Source: Roseimaritima ulvae (lineage in GTDB: Bacteria; Planctomycetota; Planctomycetia; Pirellulales; Pirellulaceae). Taken from it: a DNA stretch of 64,000 nt. The stretch lies in assembly GCF_008065135.1 (NCBI RefSeq), contig NZ_CP042914.1, positions 1,178,001-1,242,000 on the forward strand, read 5' to 3'. Numbering within the stretch: the stretch's first letter is position 1; the number at the start of each line of letters is the position of its first letter. Of this stretch, positions 52,415-61,635 are shown piece by piece. Made by a program: the position numbers and the translations under genes. The notes beneath the pieces were generated by a model, which worked only from the letters and a program-made list of their open reading frames with translations, was not told the origin of the DNA and did no database searches.

Positions 52415-54071
52415 TCAGGGCGTGCATCACGTCGCTGCGGCGGACGATGCCCAACAGTTCCTGGCTGTCGTCGTCCCGGACCACCGGTAAACAGTCGTCC
52501 GTTTCGCCCTGAAAGATCTCCACGGCTCGCGAGATCGGGTCGTCGGGATACAGGACCGCTTCGCAGCGGGTGGCCAGATCTTCGGCGCGAACCAGTTGAG
52601 TAGCCGTGTTGTCGAACATCACATCGCTCAGCAGCGGATAACGGATCACCCCCACCACGGCCAAGCGTTCGCTGACCACCGGATAGGTATTGTCGTGGCT
52701 GTGTTCGATATGAGCGATCACGGCGTCCAGGTTGGAAGACTGCAGGATGCCTTTGTTTTTCCTCAACAAATCGCGAACGCGGGTTCGAGTAGTCGGCGGC
52801 AGAGGGCCTTCGCCGCGTCCGATGGCGGCAAGAAAACGGTCGGCGAGGGCCCGCAGTTGTCCTAGCGGGGTGCGGCTGGTGTGCCGGATCGCTTGCGCCA
52901 ACGGGACTTCGCCGGTTCGCAGCAAGGACTGCCGGATGAACAGTGGGCCGATGATTTCAAATAGCACCACCGACCCCAGAATGATGTCTTGAATCGGTTT
53001 GCCCAGCACCGGATCGCGGTGTACGGCGATCGTCGACAGTGCGATCGCCGCTCCGGCTTGAGCGAACAAGCATGTGCCTAGCCAGTGCCGGATCTCCAGC
53101 GGCTGGCGTGTCATGCGGGCACTGAAGTAGACGCCAAACCATTTGCCCGCCAGCCGGCAGATGATGTAAATCGCACCGATCGTGCCCGCGGCAAAAAACG
53201 CCTGGACATCCAGTTCGGTTCCGTGGACGGCGAAGAACAGCACGGCCAGCAACCCGGACAAGTGATCCAGTTCGTCGACGATTTTGGCTTTGATGTCCGA
53301 GGTGTTGGCAACCGTCACGCCCATCACCAGGAAGGTCACCATGTAGGGCACGTCCACCGATTCGCAGACGCCCAGCAAAAACGTGGTGGTGGCCACTAAC
53401 AGCACCAGCCAACGCTTCATCATCATCAGTCCGCAGCCGTAACTGACTACCAGTCCCCCGGCGACGCCTAGGGCCACCGAGCCGGCAATGTCCTGCAGCA
53501 ATTGACCCAATTCGTGCGTCAGTGAAATGTCCACCTTGCCCTGAAACAGATGGATCGCCAGGAAGGCGAATTCGAACATCAGGATGCAAACAAAATTATT
53601 GACCGCGACCAGAAAGCCGGTACTGTCGGTCACCGGGCCTTCGCTGCGGTACTCCTTTAACACCAGGATCGTGGTCGCCGGAGCGGTTGCCACAGCCAGG
53701 CATCCCAATAGCAGGGCGATACTGCCCGAATAGCCGAACGCCAACAGACCCAGCGTGACGCAGACGCATGTGAACAGGATCTCGGCCAGCGAGAGCACCA
53801 AACAGCGGGCCGCAATCCGGCGGACTTTATGAAACGTGAATTCACATCCCAGATTGAACAGTACCACCGCCATCGCCAGCTTTAATACCGGCTCGAACAG
53901 TCGAGGGTGACTCTCGGGAATCCAGTCCAACGCGCTGGGGCCGACCAACAGGCCCACCAGTAGGTAAGCCGTCACCTTGGGTAGATGCAGGACGTCCGCA
54001 AAGACGCCGGCAAACAGACAGACGCCCAGCAGTAGCCCGAGCGTACTCGCGATATGCAAATCAAACGCCAT
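52389..54071 (-). CDS. CPA2-family cation:proton antiporter with CBS domains
   Basis: 560 residues. The membrane part (1-390) has about 12 spans, with ADVLHLPKVTAYLLVGLLVG, AVVLFNLGCEFTF, LGCLAVATAPATTILVLKEY, GTELDVQAFFAAGTIG and FAQAGAAIALSTIAVHRDPV, typical of KefB/NhaS3-type CPA2 exchangers. The cytoplasmic end carries two CBS-like motifs (DAVIAHIEHSHDNTYPVVSE, DDPISRAVEIFQGETDDCLP followed by VVRDDDSQELLGIVRRSDVM) that can bind nucleotides. It exchanges Na+ or K+ for H+. ATG 54071 has GGTGG upstream; ORF start codons further up are not family-like. It lies opposite the Mrp operon and complements its role. Confidence 0.9.
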   Translation of the reverse strand: MAFDLHIASTLGLLLGVCLFAGVFADVLHLPKVTAYLLVGLLVGPSALDWIPESHPRLFEPVLKLAMAVVLFNLGCEFTFHKVRRIAARCLVLSLAEILFTCVCVTLGLLAFGYSGSIALLLGCLAVATAPATTILVLKEYRSEGPVTDSTGFLVAVNNFVCILMFEFAFLAIHLFQGKVDISLTHELGQLLQDIAGSVALGVAGGLVVSYGCGLMMMKRWLVLLVATTTFLLGVCESVDVPYMVTFLVMGVTVANTSDIKAKIVDELDHLSGLLAVLFFAVHGTELDVQAFFAAGTIGAIYIICRLAGKWFGVYFSARMTRQPLEIRHWLGTCLFAQAGAAIALSTIAVHRDPVLGKPIQDIILGSVVLFEIIGPLFIRQSLLRTGEVPLAQAIRHTSRTPLGQLRALADRFLAAIGRGEGPLPPTTRTRVRDLLRKNKGILQSSNLDAVIAHIEHSHDNTYPVVSERLAVVGVIRYPLLSDVMFDNTATQLVRAEDLATRCEAVLYPDDPISRAVEIFQGETDDCLPVVRDDDSQELLGIVRRSDVMHALITQRRKKK

Positions 54072-54267
54072 CAAACCACCGCCGTGGTATTGGTTTCCGT
54101 GGTGGCGCCAGCGGCACACCGCACAATAATTAGCAATAGTTGTACTGTGAAACGGCGATCAAGATAAGCAGGCCGAGCTCGCCGCAGAGAATGGGTCTTT
54201 GCAATACCTCGCTGAATCGACCAAACTGGCATCAGCTCTACTCGACCACCCCCCGCTTTGTAATCGC

Positions 54268-55983
54268 ATGTTGGACGACAACGACCTGACCGCTCAACTG
54301 CGGCGCGTGCTGCGTGACTGCCGCAAGCTGTACACCAACAGTGCTCGACAGCTGGTCCAACGACACCCGCACCTGATCGAAGGGCCCCCGCAGAATTTTC
54401 AACCGCTGATGGACGACTTGCATCGCGGGTTGTTGGTCAAGGTCTACACGACAGTGGTCCGCAGCGATGGTCGCTGGACACGGATGGAAAAATTCGTCGG
54501 GGCGTTGATGATCGAGCACCTCTGGGACCAACGCTTAAAAGGCGCGGAACTGCGCGACGCCGCCGAAAACCTGTTGCAGCAAGCCGATCAGTTGCAGTGG
54601 GAATCGCTGGTGGCTCCGTTTGTTCGTTACCAACCCCTGCGTGATTCGATCTCGCACGTCGAAACGATCGTGATGCGGCTGGCCAATCTGGTGGCCAAGT
54701 GCGACGGCCTGACGACGCCCGAGGAAACGGTCACGCTGCATACGCTGCAGCAGGAAATCGATCTTGCCCTGCGACCACCCTCGCTGCCCGAAATCGAATC
54801 GCCACCGCAAAGCCTGGCCGCCGGACATGCGTCCCAGCCGGCCGGCGGTCGCGCTGCTGGTCGAGCGAACCGTCCAGCCTCGGGCGGGGTGGCGGTCCGC
54901 AACCAACACACGCAGGGCAGCCAAACGCGGCCGGCCGCCACGGCTTCGAACCCACCGCTGGCAGAAGAAGTCGAGCCGGATCCGCAGACCGCCGAACAAC
55001 GTTTGGAAGCCGCATTGGCGGAACTGGACGAACTGATCGGCCTGGAAGACGTCAAAGAACGTGTGCGTTCGCTGTCAAATTTCTTGCGGCTGCAACGTCA
55101 ACGAGAAGAGGCCGGATTCCCCAGCATGCCGATCAGCCTGCATATGTCGTTTGTGGGTAATCCAGGCACCGGCAAGACCACCGTGGCCCGCATCGTGGGC
55201 CAGGTATTAGGCGCCATGGGAGTGCTGAAAAGCGGCCACTTGGTGGAAACCGATCGCAGTGGATTGGTGGCCGAATACGCCGGGCAGACGGGGGTTAAAA
55301 CCAACAAACTGTGCGACGCCGCTCGCGACGGCGTGTTGTTTATCGACGAAGCCTACAGCTTGGTCGATTCCGGGGGCGACGACACCTTTGGACGCGAAGC
55401 GATTCAAACGCTGCTGAAACGCATGGAAGACGATCGCGATCAATTGGTCGTTATCTTGGCCGGCTATCCCGATGAAATGGATACCATGATCCGTACCAAC
55501 CCAGGACTGTCGTCGCGGATCAATCATCGTTTGAAGTTCGATGACTACGGGCCGGCCGACCTGGGGCGGATCTTTGAGTTGCTGTGTGACGCCAATCAGT
55601 ATCGTTTGCCGTCGGAGAGCCGTTATCGGTTGTTGGTCGGTTTGGACGAACTGCACCGCGAACGCGACCGCCATTTCGGCAACGGCCGATTGGCCCGTAA
55701 CACGTTCGAGGACTGTGTGCGGCGGCTGGCCGACCGCATCGCCAGCATCGTGCCGCTGACCCCCGAACTGCTGACGGAATTAACCGCCGAAGATATCGTC
55801 GTGCCGGGACTCACACCGCAACAGCTGGATGAACTACAAGCCGCGCCGATGACTTTGCGCGTCTCCTGTCCCAAGTGCGGCAAGCGGCTGCGGACCAGCG
55901 GCCGGCTGTTGGGACGGGTGACCCGCTGCCCCAAATGCAAAGCCCAGTTCAAAGCCGCCTGGGCCGACGTCGAACGCAGTTAA
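54268..55983 (+). CDS. CbxX/CfqX-type AAA+ ATPase with TerB-like and zinc-ribbon ends
   Basis: 571 residues. The N-terminal 190 are helical; AKCDGLTTPEETVTLHTLQQ resembles the TerB-like metal-binding helical domain, and VVRSDGRWTRMEKFVGALMI is a similar copy. A Pro/Gln/Ala linker leads to the AAA+ module (about 250-520): IGLEDVKERVRSLSNFLRLQ, Walker A GNPGTGKTT, Walker B GVLFIDEAYSL, DDTFGREAIQTLLKRMEDDR, sensor LVVILAGYPDEMD, and arginine finger region GLSSRINHRLKFDDY. This is the EccA/CbxX/Spo0K-like clade. The C-terminus is a CPKCGKRLR...RCPKCKAQF zinc ribbon. TTG 54199 would add 23 residues. Its partners are unknown. Confidence 0.85.
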   Translation: MLDDNDLTAQLRRVLRDCRKLYTNSARQLVQRHPHLIEGPPQNFQPLMDDLHRGLLVKVYTTVVRSDGRWTRMEKFVGALMIEHLWDQRLKGAELRDAAENLLQQADQLQWESLVAPFVRYQPLRDSISHVETIVMRLANLVAKCDGLTTPEETVTLHTLQQEIDLALRPPSLPEIESPPQSLAAGHASQPAGGRAAGRANRPASGGVAVRNQHTQGSQTRPAATASNPPLAEEVEPDPQTAEQRLEAALAELDELIGLEDVKERVRSLSNFLRLQRQREEAGFPSMPISLHMSFVGNPGTGKTTVARIVGQVLGAMGVLKSGHLVETDRSGLVAEYAGQTGVKTNKLCDAARDGVLFIDEAYSLVDSGGDDTFGREAIQTLLKRMEDDRDQLVVILAGYPDEMDTMIRTNPGLSSRINHRLKFDDYGPADLGRIFELLCDANQYRLPSESRYRLLVGLDELHRERDRHFGNGRLARNTFEDCVRRLADRIASIVPLTPELLTELTAEDIVVPGLTPQQLDELQAAPMTLRVSCPKCGKRLRTSGRLLGRVTRCPKCKAQFKAAWADVERS

Positions 55984-55995
55984 CCCGAAACCGAA

Positions 55996-56085
55996 CTCGC
56001 CGTAGCCAAACTCGCCGTAGCCGAACTCGCCAGAGTTTGGACGCCTTGCGATCGAACCGTCCAAAGTCTGGCGACTTCGGCTACA
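55996..56085. repeat. Family A inverted repeat
   Basis: CGTAGCCAAACTCGCCGTAG and CCGAACTCGCCAGAGTTTGG on the left; CCAAAGTCTGGCGACTTCGG on the right, with TTTGGACGCC...ACCGTCCAAA in the centre. It lies between two genes on the plus strand. Confidence 0.8.
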
Positions 56086-56134
56086 GTAACTACTTCTCCT
56101 CTCCTCCCCCGATAAATCCGAAAGCCGATCCATC

Positions 56135-57046
56135 ATGACACGACTGATATTTTCTTTCGCCGCTCTGCTTCTGTTCTGCGGCTCAACGCTCACGGCCGAC
56201 GAGCCGATTCGTCATTCCTTCTTTGTTGCCGGACCCAACTTTACGGGAATCATCGACGAAGACGGCAAGCGAGCTTGGGACGCCGGTCGCCCGGCCGCAC
56301 GCGACGGCTGGGTGCTGCCCAGCGGCAACCTGTTGATCGTCTGGAAAAACCATGTGCAAGAATTGACTCGCGACAAACAAGTGGTCTTCGAATACAAGCT
56401 CGCCGCCCCCAACAAGGAATTGGGAACCGCCCAGCGGCTAGACAATGGCAACACGCTGATCACCGAGCTGGGCACCAAGCCGCGGCTGTTGGAAGTCACT
56501 CCCAGCGGCGAAATTGCGGTCGACGTGCCGTTGAAACCGGAAACCGACAATGCCCACATGCAAACGCGGATGGCTCGCAAATTGGCCAACGGCAACTACC
56601 TGGCACCCCATCTGCTGGCGTTTAAAGTCAAAGAGTACACGCCTGCGGGAAAAGTCGTGCGGGTGATCGCCACGGACCTGGAATCGCTGGGCGGAAAAGC
56701 CGCCGAGAACTGGCCCTTCACGGCGATCACGCTGCCCGGCGGCAACGTGTTGGTGAATTTGACACACGGCAACAAGACGGTTGAGTTCAGCCCGCAAGGA
56801 GAAGTGGTGTGGAGCGTGTCGAACGAAGACTTCAGCAACAACCCCTTCGACGATTCCTGTGGCGCCCAGCGGCTGCCCAATGGTAATACGGTGATCGCCA
56901 GCTACCACGCCAAAAAAGGCATTAAGTTGACTGAAGTGAACCGTGACAAGCAGATCGTCTGGACCTTCACCGGCCCGGAACGCGCCCACCACTTCCAGAT
57001 CCTGACCACCAACGGCAAACCCATCCAAGGCAAGCCTTTGAAGTAA
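56135..57046 (+). CDS. Secreted beta-propeller protein (PQQ-like)
   Basis: 303 residues with a signal peptide (LIFSFAALLLFCGSTLTADE) and short repeated blades with LPSGNLLIVW, RLDNGNTLITEL, LPGGNVLVNL and LPNGNTVIAS. Each carries the (L/P)xGN motif of six- or seven-bladed propellers related to the PQQ-like or arylsulfotransferase-like families. No catalytic residue is evident. It may bind a carbohydrate or help a nearby sulfatase. The stop abuts a family B repeat. Confidence 0.8.
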   Translation: MTRLIFSFAALLLFCGSTLTADEPIRHSFFVAGPNFTGIIDEDGKRAWDAGRPAARDGWVLPSGNLLIVWKNHVQELTRDKQVVFEYKLAAPNKELGTAQRLDNGNTLITELGTKPRLLEVTPSGEIAVDVPLKPETDNAHMQTRMARKLANGNYLAPHLLAFKVKEYTPAGKVVRVIATDLESLGGKAAENWPFTAITLPGGNVLVNLTHGNKTVEFSPQGEVVWSVSNEDFSNNPFDDSCGAQRLPNGNTVIASYHAKKGIKLTEVNRDKQIVWTFTGPERAHHFQILTTNGKPIQGKPLK

Positions 57047-57118
57047 ATGGTCGTCGTTCGCTCCGCGAACGCAACGTTACGTTTTTTACGTTGTGTTCGC
57101 GGAGCGAACAACGACCAT
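57047..57118. repeat. REPIN-like inverted repeat, family B (convergent gap)
   Basis: ATGGTCGTCGTTCGCTCCGC faces CGGAGCGAACAACGACCAT, with a T-rich loop. The stem is about 30 base pairs. It follows the propeller protein stop directly and precedes another family B arm at 57252. Confidence 0.85.
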
Positions 57119-57166
57119 GCGTTGCGTCCGCTCGGGAGGTGAAATGTATTGCTGGGGCATTGGACC

Positions 57167-57205
57167 TTGGGGCCTCTTTCTTCATCCTCCCGGAGGGAGG
57201 GTGAA
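57167..57205. repeat. Piece of the 'ccctcccc' repeat family
   Basis: TTGGGGCCTCTTTCTTC is shared with 58794-58812. It is followed by CCTCCCGGAGGGAGGGTG, a small palindrome. Part of the convergent gap before the second sulfatase. Confidence 0.6.
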
Positions 57206-57251
57206 GGAAATCCGTCAATAATACATTTCACGTCCCGAGCGAACGGCGACC

Positions 57252-57291
57252 TTACTTTGCGTTGCGTTCGCGGAGCGAACGACGACCTTGG
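57252..57291. repeat. Half family B repeat encoding the sulfatase C-terminus
   Basis: GCGTTCGCGGAGCGAACGAC arm inside the end of the second sulfatase gene. On the minus strand it encodes the residues GRRSLRERNAK and the stop codon. Confidence 0.8.
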
Positions 57292-58688
57292 GCTTCGGCG
57301 GCGGGGTCGAACTTAGGGTTCGGTTCGCTGGGCACCGGTGCGTTGAGCTGGGCTCGCCAGTCTTTTAGTCTCTGGTGCAACTGCTTGGTCTTGTCCGGGT
57401 GGGTGGCGGACAACTCGGTGGTCTCGCCGATGTCTTCTCGTAGGTTGTACAGCTCCAGGTCGCCGCTTTCGAAGTACTCGTGCAGCTTCCAGTCGCCGTG
57501 GCGGATGATGCTGCAGGGGCGCGAGCGAAACAGCGGATCCCGTTGTTCGTCGCTGCCGCGGTAGGATTGCAGGTAAGCCGGGAAGTGCCAGAACAGCGAA
57601 CGCTCGGGAAGCTTGGTTTGGGAACCGTTTAACACGGGCAGCAAACTGACGCCGTCGAGGGCTTGATCGGCGGGCATCGCCGCGCCGGCGATGTCGCACA
57701 ACGTGGGGTACAGGTCGACGCCGGATACCGGTTCGCTGCTGCGACTGTTGGCGGCGATGACGCCCGGCCAAGTGACAAACAACGGCACCCGAATGCCGCC
57801 TTCGTAATAGGTGCCCTTGTAGCCTTTTAAGGGGTGCATGTCGGTAGCCGGTCCGTAACCGCCGTTGTCGGAGCTGAACACGATCGCCGTGTTGTCGGTC
57901 AAATTAAGTTCGTCCAGGGTTTGTATGATCTGGCCCACCCCGTCGTCGACGGCCTGCACCATCGTGGCCATGTCTACATGATCGTGCAATTTGCCCGGCG
58001 GCTTGGCCTTGTACTTGGCCAGCAATTCACGTTTGGCATTAAGCGGGGTGTGGACGGCGAAATGTGTTAGGTACAGCGCCCACGAGCGTTGTTCATTGGC
58101 GCGAATGAAACGCACTGCTTCGTCGCTGAGCCGATCGGTGAGGTATTCATCGGGCGACGCGTTTGCTAGTCCAGGAGCTTTAGGGTGTGGCGGGTAGTAG
58201 CCACGCGGAGGGCTGCCCGCATGTGTGCCCCCGACATTCTCGTCAAATCCGTAGGGCAGCGGATCGTCGCTCAGGTGCCACTTGCCGATCGTGGCCGTGC
58301 GGTATCCGGCCGCTTGCAGCTGCGCCGCCCAAGTACGTATCGATGGCCGCAGCGTGTCGGTGCCGGGGATGTGCAGCAGCCGCCGATGAGCCGCTTTGCC
58401 GCGCGGTCCGGTGCCGACGTTATAGATTTCGTGACGCGGCGTGTACTGGCCCGATAGCAAGCAGGCACGCGACGGAGCGCAATTGGCGGCCGCCGCGTAG
58501 GCGTCGGTAAACACCATGCCCTGGGCAGCCAAGCGATCGAGATGCGGTGTTTCGTAAAAGTCAGACCCCATGAATCCACAATCCCGCCAACCAAAATCAT
58601 CCAGATAGATAAACAGGATGTTGGGACGATCGGCGGCCGACAGTGGTAGCGAAGTGGTCAACAGGGCCAGGCAGAATAGGAGACGCAT
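57252..58688 (-). CDS. Secreted sulfatase, C-terminus encoded by a repeat
   Basis: 478 residues with a signal peptide (MRLLFCLALLTTSLPLSAAD). NILFIYLDDFGWRDCG supplies metal ligands, and the catalytic motif is CAPSRACLLSGQ (Cys70 in C-x-P-x-R, to become formylglycine). TATIGKWHLS, HFAVHTPLNAKRELL, FSSDNGGYGPATDMHPLKGY and RHGDWKLHEYFESG complete the alkaline-phosphatase-superfamily fold. It hydrolyses sulfate esters, probably of algal polysaccharides. The last 12 residues (QGRRSLRERNAK) are encoded by a family B repeat, so the natural end was probably earlier. ATG 58688 is chosen from the signal peptide. Confidence 0.9.
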   Translation of the reverse strand: MRLLFCLALLTTSLPLSAADRPNILFIYLDDFGWRDCGFMGSDFYETPHLDRLAAQGMVFTDAYAAAANCAPSRACLLSGQYTPRHEIYNVGTGPRGKAAHRRLLHIPGTDTLRPSIRTWAAQLQAAGYRTATIGKWHLSDDPLPYGFDENVGGTHAGSPPRGYYPPHPKAPGLANASPDEYLTDRLSDEAVRFIRANEQRSWALYLTHFAVHTPLNAKRELLAKYKAKPPGKLHDHVDMATMVQAVDDGVGQIIQTLDELNLTDNTAIVFSSDNGGYGPATDMHPLKGYKGTYYEGGIRVPLFVTWPGVIAANSRSSEPVSGVDLYPTLCDIAGAAMPADQALDGVSLLPVLNGSQTKLPERSLFWHFPAYLQSYRGSDEQRDPLFRSRPCSIIRHGDWKLHEYFESGDLELYNLREDIGETTELSATHPDKTKQLHQRLKDWRAQLNAPVPSEPNPKFDPAAEAQGRRSLRERNAK

Positions 58689-58796
58689 TGTGGTGTTGTG
58701 TATTGGGCGTTGGGTATTGGAAAACGTGTTGGGTAAGGACAGTTTAATCGTTGGTCGGGGGAAGGGACGGAAAGGACGGGGCAACCGCAGGCCTTG

Positions 58797-58905
58797 GGGC
58801 CTCTTTCTTCCCCCTCCTTTTTAAGGAGGGTCGAGCCTTAGCGAGGGGAGGTTTTTCTGGAGTTTGCAGCGGCGCGGTCGCCCTCTCCTCGCTGACGCTC
58901 GACTT
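58797..58905. repeat. 'ccctcccc' repeat family, encodes a methyltransferase tail
   Basis: CCCCTCCTTTTTAAGGAGGG palindrome with GAGCCTTAGCGAGGGGAGGT and CCTCTCCTCGCTGACGCTCG arms. It overlaps the 3' end of the methyltransferase gene (58838). Confidence 0.65.
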
Positions 58906-59680
58906 TGCCGACGACAAAAAAGCCGCCGGCGATTTGCAGCGCCCAGGGCGGCAGCACGCGGTCGCCGTTGAGGTTGATGCGGAGCACTTTTTCAATTTGG
59001 AATCCGGCGGATTTTAGATCCGCCGTCAGTTCCCGGCGGGAGAAGGAGTGCAAGTACATGTCGGCCAGGTTGCGGTAGGCGTACACGTGGTCGCCAAATT
59101 CGTGGTCGGTGGTGAGCGATTTCCAGACGCTGCGGAGCGTTTGTCGCAGGCCGCCGGGGTGTCGCAACCAGGCTCGGCGGTGGTGGGCGTGGACGAGAAA
59201 GGTGCCGCCGGGGCGGAGCATGCGGGCGGTGTGAGCGAGGAATTGGCGGCGGTGCCGTCGCTGACGAATCATGCCCAAGGTGCTGAACAGGCAAATCGCG
59301 TGGTCGACCGTGTCGTCGCCGATCGCGTCGAGCTGGACTAGGTTGGCGCGGAGCCCCATCACCGGGGTATGGGCTTGGGCGGCGGCCCCGCGCATAGCCG
59401 TCAGCATCGATTGGCTCAGATCAATCCCTAACACCGCATAGCCCGCTTGGGACAACGGGATCGCCGTACGGCCGCTTCCGCACCCTAGATCGGCAATCAG
59501 GGTCGTTCTGTCTTTCCCTGGCGGGGGCAGGTAGCGCCGGGTCAGCTGCAGGTCGAGCCTGACCAAGGGCGTCGATTTGAGGAACTCGTCGTAGCCATCG
59601 GCAATGGCCGGAGTGTGCGTATAGTCCCACGTGCCGGGAGAAACGCCGGGCGGGAGCTGCCAGAGAGGGGGCCGTACCAA
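58838..59680 (-). CDS. Class I SAM-dependent methyltransferase
   Basis: 280 residues. Motif I is IADLGCGSGRTAIPLSQAGY (about 63-82), motif II VLGIDLSQSML, and the later strands NLVQLDAIGDDTVDHAICLF and MLRPGGTFLVHAHHRRAW. This small-molecule-type methyltransferase resembles UbiE/class I enzymes of unknown substrate. TTG 59680 has AGG eight bases upstream and gives the conserved start of the family. The last 20 residues (RQRGEGDRAAANSRKTSPR) are encoded by the repeat at 58797-58905 and are not family-like. Confidence 0.78.
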   Translation of the reverse strand: MVRPPLWQLPPGVSPGTWDYTHTPAIADGYDEFLKSTPLVRLDLQLTRRYLPPPGKDRTTLIADLGCGSGRTAIPLSQAGYAVLGIDLSQSMLTAMRGAAAQAHTPVMGLRANLVQLDAIGDDTVDHAICLFSTLGMIRQRRHRRQFLAHTARMLRPGGTFLVHAHHRRAWLRHPGGLRQTLRSVWKSLTTDHEFGDHVYAYRNLADMYLHSFSRRELTADLKSAGFQIEKVLRINLNGDRVLPPWALQIAGGFFVVGKVERQRGEGDRAAANSRKTSPR

Positions 59681-59796
59681 AAGACTACCTGCGGAAAAAG
59701 TCGGGGGCTGGTTGGGGGAGAAAACGGGCCGCTATAATCCGCGCTCGTTCGATCGGAAACAGTACACCCGGTCCGAATTACCCAGACAGTTTTTAA

Positions 59797-60846
<1,050 letters not shown>

Positions 60847-60870
60847 GCGTTTTAGTAGTTAATTTGTTGA

Positions 60871-60900
60871 CGGGCCATTTGCCGTTGGGTGAATGGCCCG
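60871..60900 (+). terminator. Possible terminator hairpin after gap
   Basis: CGGGCCATT and AATGGCCCG form a nine-base stem around a 12-base loop, 25 bases after the gap stop. There is no T run, so termination is uncertain. Confidence 0.4.
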
Positions 60901-60940
60901 GAGGTGTGGAGTTGGTTGACGGGGCGATGGTCCCGGCCGC

Positions 60941-61008
60941 GGACACGGGCCAGGGGCCCATGCTACGGTAGGGGCTGGGGACACGGGCCAGGGGCCCATG
61001 CTACGGCT
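60941..61008. repeat. Family E direct repeat, two copies
   Basis: GACACGGGCCAGGGGCCCAT followed by GCTACGG occurs twice, separated by TAGGGGCTGG. A reverse-oriented relative is at 24657. Confidence 0.75.
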
Positions 61009-61033
61009 ACTTTTCTGAATGAGGATTTAAGCG

Positions 61034-61549
61034 ATGTCTCAGACGCCCTATGCGGTCACCAACGACCAGCAACAGCCTCCCAAAGACAACACTCTAAAAA
61101 TTGTCCTGATCGTGCTGGGCATCGTGATCTTGGCGGTGATGCTGGTTTGTGGCGGCATCATGGCGGCCGGCTACTTTGCCGTGGCCCGCGTGGCCGACGA
61201 ATTCCAAGATGCTTTCTCGGGTGGTTTTGCTCGCGAGTACCTGGAAGCGCCCGAAGCGAAAGAAGCGTTGGGCAATATCCTCGACACGTCGTTTGTGATG
61301 GACATGGACGAAGACGAAGAGGATGCCAGTGGGAATCTGGAAATCCGCGTCACCGGCAGTAAGGCTTCCGGTACGCTGATCATCGGCAGCGATGAGGAGG
61401 GCAACGAACTGGTGCAACTGGTCATGGACGATGGCCGGATCATCGATTTGCCTCAGCCCGAATATGAGGACTTCGAGGAGCTGGACTTCGATACGGAGGC
61501 GATGGAAATCGAAGAGGTGGAAATGGACGTCACGCCGGGCGGAAACTGA
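61034..61549 (+). CDS. Small single-span membrane protein, acidic
   Basis: 171 residues. One membrane span (about 22-50: LKIVLIVLGIVILAVMLVCG and GIMAAGYFAV) follows a short hydrophilic N-terminus with QQQPPKDN. The outer domain has an acidic centre (DMDEDEEDASG) and two strand-like pieces (NLEIRVTGSKASGTLIIGSD, ELVQLVMDDGRIIDLPQ), then an acidic Glu-rich tail. The architecture resembles small planctomycete proteins with a Coa1-like fold, but I cannot assign it. ATG 61034 follows GAGGA by eight bases. It lies between gap and a convergent ABC ATPase. Confidence 0.7.
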   Translation: MSQTPYAVTNDQQQPPKDNTLKIVLIVLGIVILAVMLVCGGIMAAGYFAVARVADEFQDAFSGGFAREYLEAPEAKEALGNILDTSFVMDMDEDEEDASGNLEIRVTGSKASGTLIIGSDEEGNELVQLVMDDGRIIDLPQPEYEDFEELDFDTEAMEIEEVEMDVTPGGN

Positions 61550-61567
61550 CGCGGCGATTCAAGTTCT

Positions 61568-61635
61568 CGTAGCTACCGTCGCCAGACGGTGGAGACGCGG
61601 CTGGTTCCCACGCTCTGGCGAGCGTAGCTACGACC
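61568..61635. repeat. Family A inverted repeat overlapping a stop codon
   Basis: TCGTAGCTACCGTCGCCAGA faces TCTGGCGAGCGTAGCTACGA in a convergent gap. The stop codon of the ABC gene (61628-61630, minus strand) is inside its right arm. Confidence 0.85.
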
